Source: Symbiodinium natans (taxonomy: Eukaryota > Sar > Dinophyceae > Suessiales > Symbiodiniaceae). Taken from it: 64,000 nucleotides of DNA. Both the position numbers and the translations under genes were made by a program. The notes beneath the pieces are model-generated. The model was given only the letters and a program-made list of their open reading frames with translations. It was not told the DNA's origin and did not search any database. Below, one piece after another: positions 1 through 10,069 of this stretch. Location: positions 126,001 through 190,000 of the forward strand of contig CAJNDS010002397.1 in assembly GCA_905221605.1 (NCBI GenBank), written 5' to 3'. Within the stretch, counting starts at the first letter, position 1; each line of letters starts with the position of its first letter.

Positions 1-900
1 TTTTGCAACTCGATTCTGAGCCTGAATGTCGCATCACGATCTCATTTCAAGATGCTACTCCTACAAGGTCCAAAAGTCACATTCTGTTCAAGCAAAATAT
101 GGTTCACGGTACGGGAGAAAATGTTGATCATCTACCCTGGACGCCCCAAACCAAAGGAATGCTCGGCTCAGGTCGACTGGCCCTAAGATCTGCCTGCCGC
201 CACGCAAGCTCATGCACATAACGCCCCAGTAACGCCCAAGCAAACACAAAGTCCGAACGCTGGCTAGCCTGTGTGCCCGCTAAGGGGGTGTTGCGAAGGC
301 ATTGCAAGGCAGTGGGGTGGGCACTCCACTGGGTTGCGTAGTGGCAGCCACTGAGGGCGGGAGGCGGTACGCTGTTGGCGGTTGCCGGCAGGGAAAAAGA
401 TGACCAAACCTCCGTTGGCCTCTAGTTGATCTTCCGACAGGCACAGCAAACCGATCGCGCCAGGCGATCTGGCTCCGCAGGGGATATAGCCATCCGGCGA
501 GCAGCTCCAAGGCGAGGCCGGAAGTGAGCCACAGGGCTGTGTCTCATCTCCATTCTACCCAAGGGCTCAAGCTGCGCATTGTTAGGCAGAAGATCCATTA
601 CCGCGAAGCGTCGCAGCTCTTCAGCTTCCCATCTGGCAGTGAAAAGGGTATCATGGTCAAGAACGAAGAGAAGACGCATGAATGGGCTTTTTAAGGGAGC
701 AAAAGACCGCCAAGAATGAAGAGAGCATATTATTCGTGCTGGTAATGACTGAACGTAGTGAAAGAAGCACGCAGCATGAATAAGATGTCCTTTGCCTGGC
801 GGTGAGATTAGAAGAAGGATGTGAGGAAAGGGGAATGTTGGACGTACCTTGACTGGCGGTTGAACTCAGAGAATGATTCGCGAGTACACGGTCAACCTTG
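1..900. other. Unassigned sequence left of the mitochondrial-like block
   Basis: No gene is recognised here. A minus-strand open stretch from 679 down to about 540 reads like protein (it contains LLFVLDHDTLFTARWEAEEL) but has no family I can name and no clear continuation. It could be one exon of an unknown gene or part of an old mobile element. Confidence 0.3.
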
Positions 901-904
901 GTTT

Positions 905-2740
905 TTTACTTCGTTCGTACGTGCATACAATAATATTATTCTATTCACTTCTCTCTTCTTAGTATATTATAGGGGCGCGTAAAAAGACCTTAATGTGCGC
1001 CCTTGGAAAAAGCCCAAATTTTATTATTAAATTCGCGCGTCATTACATTCCTTACAATTTAATATAAAATTATATGGTCTTTTCCACCGCCAACAACCGC
1101 ACCCCTAATAAAAGACCTTATAATTTAATATAAAATGCATGGTAAGTTTACGCACGCTTGCATTTTAATATAAAATTATTGGGGGTCTTTTCACGCGTGC
1201 TCACTTCGTCTTCTTCTCTTCGCACAATATTAATAGTATTCGCGCGTGAACTTGCAATACTATTAATACTGTGAGAACGAAGATAGAAGTGATAGAGCGT
1301 GAGAAGATACCAAAAGTGGTCTGTCAACAGGTTCACACGGCTGGTTCCTGCGTCTGGATCTTGGTTGACAGCGTGAATCACATGACAGCACACATCCTGA
1401 CAAATGATACACTATTAGAATGAAGATAACGTAAACACCATCCATAATATATTTCTCTAATTAAAAAGAAAAAAGAAAAATATGCTGAATTAATATCTGA
1501 TGTATAATGTAAACCTAAGAAGATTCCTGTAATAATTTGTAATAACTTAGTAATTCCTAATAAAAAAACCAATATTCCAAAAATAATTTATGATCAAAGG
1601 ACAAGGATATGATTGTAAATGAGATTTCATTAGTAATACAAAATATGCTGCATTCACTTTGTTCCTGTACTTCGTTCACATGTTCACGCGCTCATTCCAT
1701 GTTTTCATTCACTTGTTCACATTGTTCTCTTCGTATTATTATCCCGGGCATATAATAATACTAGAATATAGGCCCGGGGCAATAACCAATTTATAATTAG
1801 CATAAGTGCGCTCTCTGACTTCCTTCGCAAGTTCAGTGAATTCATGCGCTTCACTTATAATTCACTTCTTTTGCTCTCTCATGCCTTATTCATTATATTC
1901 ATGCCTCGCGGGCTCGTTATAATATAATAGATAATGCACTCTCTACGTAGTTTTGTTCTCTTATCACACTATAAGACCAAGACATACGGGCTAGTACTTC
2001 GTTCCCTTGTTCATTGAAATGAAAAGAACGTAGTGCGTGAATTAAATTAGCGAATGAACGAAGTGAACGAAATAATGGGCAAAAAGCCCCAATTTATTAT
2101 TTTTATTGGCTTTTTGCACGTTCATTTCACTTCGTATTAATAATAATATTGTGCTTTCTCCATTAAAAGGAGTGAATACGAAGAGAGTAATAATTCGCAG
2201 GCTTTATAAGGAATAGAATGACGCATGAAAGCAAAGAATTGTACGAACGAAGTGTGAGCGTGGTTTTCCGGGTGTGATTGTGGGGTTTCCGAGAGTGAAG
2301 TGAACCACCTATTGACCCTATAGTACAAGCCTTGTCAACCATTAACCCCCTATCTACAGTTCATGCGTTTCCTGTCCATTATTAACTGAGTTCATTCGCT
2401 AGACCAAATCCTAGAGTCCCGGGTGAATAAGAATATAATATAAAGTGAAGAGAGTGAAAGAACTAATTTACAAACGAATGAAAGTAGTGAATGAGTGCGT
2501 GAAATTAGTGAAAGAACGAACGAAACGCCCGGGCAAATAGTAAATCTTTATATGGGCCCGGGACAATATTTTTATAGCGCCCAACAGAGATTTTTATAGG
2601 GGCGCACATTATCTTATTTCGGGCGTTATAATATTATGTAATTCGCCCGTCTATATTATTAAAAGACTGTACAATTTTATAATTAAAAGGTAAGGACGCA
2701 AGGACGCACGCTTTTAATAGATAAAATTCAGGCTTTTTAC
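905..2740. other. Mitochondrial-derived AT-rich block (likely numt)
   Basis: Base composition changes sharply here to AT-rich, with many short inverted repeats: CCCGGGC...GCCCGGG pairs around 1743-1780 and 2530-2570, repeated TTTAATATAAAA words around 1060-1180, and many GAACGAAGTGAACG / TTCACTTCGTTC words. Dinoflagellate mitochondrial genomes are known to be full of gene fragments separated by short inverted repeats. A cob fragment inside the block supports this origin. Because both flanks look nuclear, I infer a nuclear copy of mitochondrial DNA; a mis-join in the assembly is the alternative. No rRNA fragment or other mitochondrial gene was recognised. Confidence 0.65.
1394..1630 (-). pseudogene. 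cob: Cytochrome b N-terminal fragment (mitochondrial origin)
   Basis: Cytochrome b is the membrane core of respiratory complex III, normally encoded in the mitochondrion. On the minus strand an ATG at 1630-1628 opens a reading frame with the residues SYPCPLIINYFWNIG. After one extra T in a run of T (about 1561-1567) the frame must shift to read LLGITKLLQIITGIFLGLHY, then TSDINSAYF and REIYYGWCLRYLHS. This order matches the conserved cytochrome b start, including the first transmembrane helix region and the GWCLRYLH segment that carries a haem ligand histidine. Similarity ends abruptly near 1394, so only about the first fifth of the gene is present. The homopolymer frameshift and truncation mean it cannot make a functional protein as it stands; a sequencing error at the homopolymer would remove the frameshift but not the truncation. 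Confidence 0.85.
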
Positions 2741-3302
2741 CCAGGCTTGCAGTGTTCACCTTTGACTCTAGGAAAAACCACCTATTGTTCACCTTTCTCA
2801 CCCAGTATTATGAGAAGATAACCGTTGACAAGGAATTCGTACACCCTTGAGACACTATATTTTACCGGTCAGTGAACTCTCTGAACTAGACCTGGGGCTT
2901 GAGTCTCAGAAACTAATACTAGACCTTAGGACCGCACCTATCATTGGGGCTCAGTTTCCAAGCCTGTTGTTCATGTTGCCTTCACGTAGTTCTAACCTTT
3001 CCTATCTTTTGGTCTTTTAACATCAGGACCAGCCCCGGGGCCAAGATCCTGAGAACAGTCAAGATTTCAGGACCCGCCCAAGTGACGTGCACTGCTGCTA
3101 GGCCCTCCTCCCTGGTGTTAACAAAGATGGGGAACCATTTTTCCACGTCGGTGCCTTAAGCCAACAGTCGGGCGATTGCTGTAAGACACCGCAAGCACAG
3201 CCATCAATGTGTCAAAGTTGGAAGCAAGAGTTTTGCTTTGCATCTTGCAGGCAGAACTCTTGGCAGACGGTCAATCACTAAGGTCCGGGGGGGGGGTTCG
3301 AA
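2741..3302. other. Spacer between the mitochondrial-like block and the first retroelement
   Basis: Nothing recognised. The right end (about 3287-3302) is a G-run followed by TTCGAA. This forms the left target duplication of the adjoining element. Confidence 0.4.
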
Positions 3303-4923
3303 TTTTTTTTTCTCCGAGTTGAGCTTGGTTTGCGAGTCCACCGTCTTGGTGTTTGGGACCGGAGTCCGTACTGCTATGTACCACTACACTATCTTGAGCA
3401 GCAGAGGCTAACTGTACAGGTAAAGCCTTCTGCTACTAGTACCACTACTGAGGGTGGGACCTCAAGCCTATGAGGTCATTGCCTCAGCCTCTCACTAGAG
3501 GGTGGCACCTCTCGCTGCTGCTAAGCTCCACCGAGCCCCACCAATCGCTCCTCTTCCCAGTACTGAGTGAGAGGGTAGCCCCAATCTGTGGGTGCGGATT
3601 GCCTCATGTCCGCTTGCAAACTACCCTTCTCCCTTTCCTGTCAGTAAGAGGGCATCCCTCCTGGTGCACAGCAAGGCATATACATTCTGCACTCAGAACC
3701 TGCGACCCCTCGGCCACAGGCACCAATTACCTGTACAAATTGGTTTGGCCCAGCTACAGGGTTGTCCGCCTGCTTCAGCTGAGAGGAAAGAACTGCCGTA
3801 ACTGCTCAGCCTGCAGCCCTGTGGGCCCTGGGCAGTGAAGCCCGCCACTTCACAGCCCGAGGATGCCACCTCCACAGTCTGGCACTCCAGGACACTGTGT
3901 GGAGGGTTCCAGAAAGCACCTCCTGAAAACTACCCTGTGCGAGGGTGGATGGGACCACCTGGACAAGGCTTATGTCTACAGGCTTGGGGACACTGCACCC
4001 CTCAACTTGGTATATTTGGCGCAGGGTCGACGCCTCCCCTCAACAAGGCGCGGGGACCACGCTTTCCCCTCAATTCCCCCATGCACGAAGTGCACTGGTG
4101 CGGGGAAACACGCCAGGCAGAGCTATCCCACTCTCAAGCACTGCTGCCAGTGTGGATTTACTGTAGATGAGTCCTAGGCAAGGCCAAGGTGGACAAACAA
4201 AAACTCCTGACACTAAGCTTGGTAGGACTGGGCATACCCCAGCATGACAAAGGTCAGGAGGGCCTTATACCACTCATCTCAAAGAGGATAAAACCTCTGG
4301 CTGTGTGAGTCACGAAAGAGCCCGCCAGATCTATCTCACGTCAAGCCAATTGTTGAACTGGTTAGCGGCCAGTATAGGCGATAGCCCGTTACAAGCCACA
4401 GACAATGTAGCAGGCTTCCAGAAGGGGGCATGTGCTTTCGGCCTGCTGGCCACTGCATCACGTTCCCTAATCGCCACTGCAGACTCCCAAACTCTCAGCT
4501 TTCCAGGGATTGCAAGTCTAGCAACAGGCTGTACAGACCAGTTGACTCGGCTCGTCCGCAGCTCCGGCTTTCACTCTCTTACTAACCGTGCCTTGCGGTC
4601 CCCCCGAAGCATACTGGGCTGATCCCTGTCCGCAGGCACTTGCCCCTATCTGTTCGGGTCAGAGGGTCTGCACCTCTGCTGCCTCGGTGCCACTTGGCCA
4701 CGAGGCCCATGGAAGGCATCCACGCTCGCTGAAACTCTGCTCCAGGGACTGGGCATCGCGGAAGTGCCCTGCCCTGGTAGTTCGCTCCAGTCGAAGGATG
4801 CACCTTCCCTCTCGGCTCACCTCTGAGGTTATGATAGCCAGGCTATCCCTCTTAGAGGGTGGGCTCCATACCTGAAAACTGCCTACCACTTGCCTTCTCA
4901 CTCGAGCCGAGAGCCTTGAGCCA
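3303..4923 (-). mobile_element. 1.6-kb non-autonomous retroelement, copy A
   Basis: Read on the minus strand the element starts at 4923 with TGGCTCAAG and ends with CTCAACTCGGAGAAAAAAAAA at 3303-3311, an A-tail. It is flanked by a perfect 14-bp direct repeat, GGGGGGGGTTCGAA (3289-3302 and 4924-4937). Both ends and the duplication fit target-primed reverse transcription of a polyadenylated RNA. The last ~60 bases share CCAAACACCAAGACGGTGG and GCTCAACTCGG-A(n) with the 3' end of the LINE at 7317-14883. No credible sense ORF is present, so I infer it moves using the LINE's machinery. It is nearly identical to the copies at 5141, 14942 and 16508, which suggests recent activity. Confidence 0.88.
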
Positions 4924-5140
4924 GGGGGGGGTTCGAACCTGGGTTCAACCCAGGTTCGAACTCTTTTCCTTTTAAAATGGAGTTCGAACCTGGGTTCAAC
5001 CTGGGTTCGAACTAATTGAAGGGTGTGAGTTGTTCTGGGATTCTCTGAACCTGGGTTTCAACCTGGGTTAAAGCCAGGTTTGTTGAATCCAAGTTCAACT
5101 CAGGTTGAACCCGGGTTGAACCTAGGTTGAACCTGGGTTA
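4924..5140. repeat. GGTTCAACC/AACCTGGG minisatellite between head-to-head copies
   Basis: Degenerate words GGTTCGAACCTGGGTTCAACCC, GAACCTGGGTTCAACCTGGG and TTGAACCTGGGTTG fill this spacer; many are near-palindromic. The same words flank every retroelement copy in the 3.3-18.2 kb nest and supply their target duplications. Confidence 0.85.
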
Positions 5141-6700
5141 GCCCACCCTCTAAGAGGGATAGCTTGGCTATCATAACCTCAGAGGTGAGCCGAGAGGGAA
5201 GGTGCATCCTTCGACTGCAGGGCAGGGCACTTCCGCGATGCCCAGTTTCTGGAGCAGAGTTTCAGAACAGGGATGCCTTCCATGGGCCTCGTGGCCAAGT
5301 GGCACCGAGGCAGCAGAGGTGCAGACCCTCTGACCCGAACAGATAGGGGCAAGTGCCGGCGGACAGGGATCAGCCCAGTATGCTTCGGGGGGACCGCAAG
5401 GCACGGTTAGTAAGAGAGTGAAAGCCGGAGCTGCGGACGAGCCGAGTCAACTGGTCTGTACAGCCTGTTGCTAGACTTGCAATCCCTGGAAAGCTGAGAG
5501 TTTGGGAGTCTGCAGCGGCGATTAGGGAACGTGATGCAGTGGCCAGCAGGCCGAAAGCACATGCCCCTTCTGGAAGCCTGCTACTTGTAACGGGCTATCG
5601 CCTACACTGGTGGCTGCTAACCAGTTCAACAATTGGCTTGAAGTGTGAGATAGATCTGGCGGGCTCTTTCGTGACTCACACAGCCAGAGGTTTTATCCTC
5701 TTAGAGATGAGTGGAAAAAGGCCATCCTGACCTTTGTCATGCTGGGGTATGCCCAGTCCTACCAAGCTTAGTGTCAGGAGTTTTTAGTTTGTCCACCTTG
5801 GCCTTGCCTGAGACTCATCTACAGTAAATCCACACCGACAGCAGTGCTTGAGAGTGGGATAGCTACCAGAGGCAAGATTCCGCTTTAGGCGCTGCTTGAG
5901 GTTTATGTTTATGGGTTTGGCTTCGGCTCGGCGTGTTTCCCCGCGCCAGTGCACTTTGTGCATGGGGGAATTGAGGGGAAAGCGTGGTCCCCGCGCCTTG
6001 TTGAGGGGAGGCGTCGACCCTGCGCCAAATATACCGAGTTGAGGGGTGCAGTGTCCCCAAACCTGTCGACATAAGCCTTGTCCAGGTGGTCCCATCCACC
6101 CTCGCACAGGGTAGCTTTCTAGAGGTGCCTTCTGGAACCCTCCACACAGAGACCTGGGGCGCCAGACACTTGGCAGTGTGGAGGTGGCATCCTCGGGCTG
6201 TGAATTGGCGGACTTCACTGCCCAGGGCCCACAGGGCTGCAGGCTGAGCAGATATGGCAGTACTTTCCCTCTCAGCTGAAGCAGGCGGACAACCCTGTTA
6301 GAATGGGCCAAGCAACCAATTTGTACAGGTAATTGGTGCCTGTGGCCGAGGGGTGCAGAATGTCTTGCTGTACACCAGAGGGCTGCCCTCTTACTGACAC
6401 GAAAGGGATGAGGGTGGAGGAGGGACCCACAGATTGGGGCTGCCCTCTGACCGACTAGGGAAGAAGAGGAGTGGTTGGTGAAGCTTTGCAGCAAGAGGTG
6501 CCACCCTCTAGTGAGAGGCTGAGGCAAAGACCTCATAGGCTTGAGGTCCCACACTCAGTAGTGGTACCAGTAGCGGAGAGCTTTTACCTGTACAGTCAGC
6601 CTCTGCTGCTCAAGTATTGTGGTAGTACATAGCAGTACGGACTCCGGTCCCAAACACCAAGACGGTGAACTCGCAAACCAATCACAACTCGGAAAAAAAA
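5141..6700 (+). mobile_element. 1.6-kb non-autonomous retroelement, copy B1 (5' truncated)
   Basis: This is the plus-strand counterpart of copy A and lies head-to-head with it across 217 bp. It lacks roughly the first 78 bases of the full element (it begins GCCCACCCTCTAAGAGGG) and ends CACAACTCGGAAAAAAAA at 6693-6700. A perfect 14-bp duplication TTGAACCTGGGTTA lies at 5127-5140 and 6701-6714. The 5' truncation with an intact 3' tail is the usual result of incomplete reverse transcription in LINE-type insertion. A 256-codon ORF on the opposite strand (5784-6554) is discussed separately and is not thought to be a gene. Confidence 0.88.
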
Positions 6701-6714
6701 TTGAACCTGGGTTA

Positions 6715-6732
6715 AGCTCAACCCGGAAAAAA
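6715..6732 (+). mobile_element. 18-bp ultra-short retroelement 3' tail insertion
   Basis: AGCTCAACCCGGAAAAAA matches the extreme 3' end of the element family (AGCTCAACTCGG plus A-tail) with one difference. It is flanked by 13 matching bases, TTGAACCTGGGTT, at 6701-6713 and 6733-6745. I read it as an insertion aborted almost at once. Confidence 0.65.
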
Positions 6733-6757
6733 TTGAACCTGGGTTGAACATGGTTGA

Positions 6758-7204
6758 TGGCTCAAGGCTCTCGGCTCGAGTGAGAAGGCAAGTGGTAGGC
6801 AGTTTTCAGGTAGGGTAGCTGCCTAGATGCCATGGAGCCCCTCTAAGAGGGATAGCCTGGCTATCATAACCTCAGAGGTGAGCCGAGAGGGAAGGTGCAT
6901 CCGTCGACTGGAGCGAACTACCAGGGCAGGGCACTTCCGCGATGCCCAGTCCCTGGAGCAGAGTTTCAGCGAGCGTGCCAAACAGGGATGGTTTTTATGG
7001 GCCTCGTGGCCAAGTGGCACCGAGGCAGCAGAGAGGTGCAGACCCTCTGACCCGAACAGATAGGGGCAAGGGCCGGCGGGCAGGGATCAGCCCAGTATGC
7101 TCGGGGGACCGCAAGGCACGGTTAGTAAGAGAGTGAAAGCCGGAGCTGCGGCGAACTTGAGCAACTGGTCTGTACAGCCTGTTGCCACCGCTTGCAATCC
7201 CTGA
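6758..7204 (+). mobile_element. 1.6-kb retroelement, copy B2 (5' end only)
   Basis: Starts precisely with TGGCTCAAGGCTCTCGGCTCGAG and follows the full-length 5' sequence of the family until GCAATCCCTG near 7204, where it changes to AGCAAGGTTCGGGGG. Losing the 3' end while keeping the 5' end is the reverse of normal LINE truncation, so a later deletion or an assembly break at the neighbouring G-runs is likely. Confidence 0.75.
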
Positions 7205-7316
7205 GCAAGGTTCGGGGGGGGGGGGTTCGAACCTGGGTTCAACCCAGGTTCGAACTCCCGGCCTCCGGGGGGGGGGGGGGGGGGGGGGGGGGGTGGGAAC
7301 AACAACATGGGTTTAA
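7205..7316. repeat. Landing-site minisatellite with long poly-G runs
   Basis: Contains GGTTCGAACCTGGGTTCAACCC, then a run of about 28 G (7267-7293), then CAACATGGGTTTAA (7303-7316), which is the left target duplication of the LINE. The G-run is a likely place for sequence error. Confidence 0.8.
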
Positions 7317-7450
7317 TTTTTTTCCGAGTTGAGCGAACAAATGCGATCCACCGTCTTGGTGTTTGGGTTGTGAAAACCGTGCCTCTGTACTGGCACTCCT
7401 GATGGCCCTCTTGGCCCTAAAGTACAGGGGAGGAACAACCTCCTCCTAAG

Positions 7451-8652
7451 CTACCATCCTCTTTGGGATGCTACCAGAGGCTGTACCTCATGAGGAATGA
7501 ACCTCCTGGCAAAGACCTCCTCAGGATTCTGATGCAAGGGGTGCAAACCGTGAGAGGAGGGCCAGGGGTTTGATCGCGGGGATGGAGGTACCCCTCCGGA
7601 AGGCGAAGTCCACACCAGAAGCACAACATAATGCACATCTGGAGGAACGAACCGTCCGGCGTTGGGCGGATGGGGGCCACCATCCGCTCAACGGTGAAGG
7701 CCCTCAGGTGCTGGGCTGGGAGCCCAGGAACCTCGACCTGGAGGGTGAACCTCCGGCAGACCTGGGGCCAGGAGTCGAGGGACAGCGCAACTCTTCAGGA
7801 CCCAGCGAAATTCCCGGTCAAGGGTATACACCACCCTTGACCCCCCCCGAGCAAGCATGGTCAGGTACCTGACCTTGCCCTGGACCTCATAGGAGGCCCG
7901 GTCGGGCATCTGATTGGCTAGGCCATTGCCTCGCTTGCGGCTGCTTGCTCGGAGGATAAGGTTACCTCCCTCGTTCGCTGGCCTGGTGCCCGTGTCAAGG
8001 TCTGCCGGGGGCTCCTGGTCCTGGTCCTGCTCCTCCACTGGGGCAGGCTCTGACTGGTTTCGGAGGTGTCCCCTCCTGAGCTCCTCGGGAGGCCCCCCAC
8101 CAGCTGGAGGACCACCCTCCGGACCAATGCTCGTCCCCCCATTGCTGCCATCCTTCCCATTCTTCGTGCCCCCATCCAGGGTGGGCGGCACGTTTGGCTG
8201 GCGGTGGCATGGGGGGCTGCCTCGGAGACAGCTTGCTGCCTCTGAGCCCTGGCTTTCTTACCCGGCCTGTTTCTTTGCCTCTGCAAGGTGTAGTCATCTA
8301 CGAACCTCTGCGCCGGGGTCCTGCGTTCGAGCAGGAACTCTCCCTTGCCTTGGGCGCCTGCTCGGACTCTTTCTATTCTCCCAAGCCTTTGCCTCCGGAG
8401 GCTGCCCCTCCCTGCCGGTGCTGTGGTTGGCGGTTCCTGGTTGTTTTCCTCCTTTGTCTCGGCAGGGGCCGCATTGGAGGAGGCACTGGCTTGGGAGGGT
8501 AGCCCCTCCTGAGTGTCGTCGCCGGTAGGGTGGTGTAGAGCCTTTGGCTCCGAGAAGGCCCCACCCTCCGACTTTTCTTCTTCACTCTTCACTGGGGCCT
8601 CCTGGGCCTCCTGGCCCTGGGAGGGCAGGTCCTCCTGTTTCATTTCCGCCAT
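7451..8652 (-). pseudogene. LINE charged C-terminal region in shifted frames
   Basis: Frames 8652-7918, 8191-7688 and 7683-7471 read sequentially as a continuation of the RNase H ORF. They contain an acidic/Gln-rich stretch (QEDLPSQ, QEGLPSQ), an Arg-rich stretch (RQRNRPGKKARAQRQ) and a final segment with REFRWVLKSC. The function is unknown. The frame changes are decay or sequence error. Confidence 0.5.
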
Positions 8653-10024
8653 TGCGCACGGGGGGGGTGGGCCCTTCTACTGGCTTGGCTGCCTGCGCTG
8701 GCTGAAAAAGGCTGCGGATGGGATTTGTTGCTTCTGGCTTGAATTGCGACTTACATCGGGAATCCTTTTTAAAACAACAAGCAGCAGCAAGCTTTTGCGA
8801 AACTGTTCGGGTTTTTAGGGACAGCTGGCCTCCACAACCCTCGCACACCCAAAGCTGCCTAGTTCCTAAAAGTTTTAAAACATGCGTGGCATGAACCCCT
8901 TCTATTGCTACCCTCCCTTGATGCGCACATTGGTGTGCTGCCAGCGCCTCTAAGGTCTTGCGGTTTTTCGTGTGCAAAAGTTTTAGCTGGCACTGGGCAC
9001 ACCGGAGGTTGAGACCCTCCCACTCCCAGGCATGTATGGATTTGGTCCGGACCAGTTCCTGGAACCATTCCTGCTGGGTAGTGGTGTGGCCACGACCTAT
9101 GTTGGATCCAACCCGCTTTTTACAGGGCCTTGCATTGGCCTCGGGGTGTTTGCGGGCCTGCTTGTCCTGCAGGAAGACCTTGTAGACTGGGTGCTGATTC
9201 TCTCCTACAGCGGTGAGGATCTTTTCAGCCCTGCTCGCCAGGAACTCTTGGGCTTTCTTGCTGCAATGGTCCTGATACTGACTGGCTGCCCGGGCCTCAG
9301 GGCGGGCCAGCTCGGCCGCTTTTTCCCCACACAATTTATCTGCCAGGTCATTGACCTGCTGTCTCCACGAGTTTTCCGCACCGACCTTCCGGAGGAAATC
9401 CTCCTTTGAAACATGGGACGGGACCCATTTCATTTTGAGGCGGTTGACATCCGTGGCTTGCAGCTCCCACCAGATGTCACCGTGGGTTTTCCCCGGTTTT
9501 GGGCTGCGGACTCGTTTCGGGACACCAAGGCAATCTAGTGTCGTGTCAATTGGGCCTTCGGTATATCGGGCCAGCTGCAAAACTGCATACATCTCACCCC
9601 GAAAAACCGTCTGAGGTCCTGGGACTTGGCCGACGATTGCCCCGACCTGGACATAGTCTTGGCCCTGCTTTTTGCAGGCCACCACTGCGTAGGCTACCTG
9701 CCTGAGTCTCGGGTCCGCCGTGAAAGGGCCCCCGCTAGCATCTGTGCCGTAGACAAGCTCCGGGTCACTGAGGGGCTCTTTGTTGGCCCATATGCCCAAG
9801 AAAATGGGCTTGTCTTCCTGGGGAGGTGGTACCTGCCAGTCGGGTTTGGGCGGGAGGCCCCTGGTCCACAGTGATCGCGGGCCTTGGGCCCTGCCGTCTT
9901 GGAACCATGCTGGCAGCTCCCAGTTCTGGGTTTCCCACCAGGCACAATCCAAGAGCACATGCTCCCAGTCCGCTTCCTGGTGGCACCGAGGGCACACCTT
10001 GACGGCAGAGTTTTGGCTGCACAC
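8582..10024 (-). pseudogene. LINE CCHC finger, RNase H and Cys-rich knuckles
   Basis: A 480-codon frame. Near its start VCPRCHQEADWEHVLLDC is a CX2CX7HX4C finger typical of LINE ORF2. RNase H motifs follow: YGTDASGG with Asp95, FRGEMYAV with Glu144, TTLDC with Asp164, and WVPSHVS followed by VNDLADKL with Asp229. RNase H degrades RNA in the RNA/DNA hybrid. Downstream, LRCAQC and LWVCEGCGG are two further Cys pairs that resemble the Cys-rich N-terminal domain of ORF1. The frame ends in a Gly/Pro-rich tail at 8582, and coding-like sequence continues in another frame. Confidence 0.88.
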
Positions 10025-10069
10025 CAGGGCTCCCTGCCAAACACACCTCAGGGCAGATGCTTTCGTGGT

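Noticed and set aside
4929-4950. tRNA gene suggested by GGTTCGAACC
   Set aside because: No acceptor stem, A-box or anticodon arm could be built around the motif; it is a minisatellite word.
6758-6780. A spliced-leader RNA gene
   Set aside because: Only the last nine bases of the leader are present, no GT donor follows and the upstream leader bases are missing; the sequence is the start of a retroelement copy.
7914-8528. Plus-strand ORF of 204 codons, and other plus-strand ORFs between 7.5 and 14.8 kb
   Set aside because: They are antisense shadows of the minus-strand LINE coding region.
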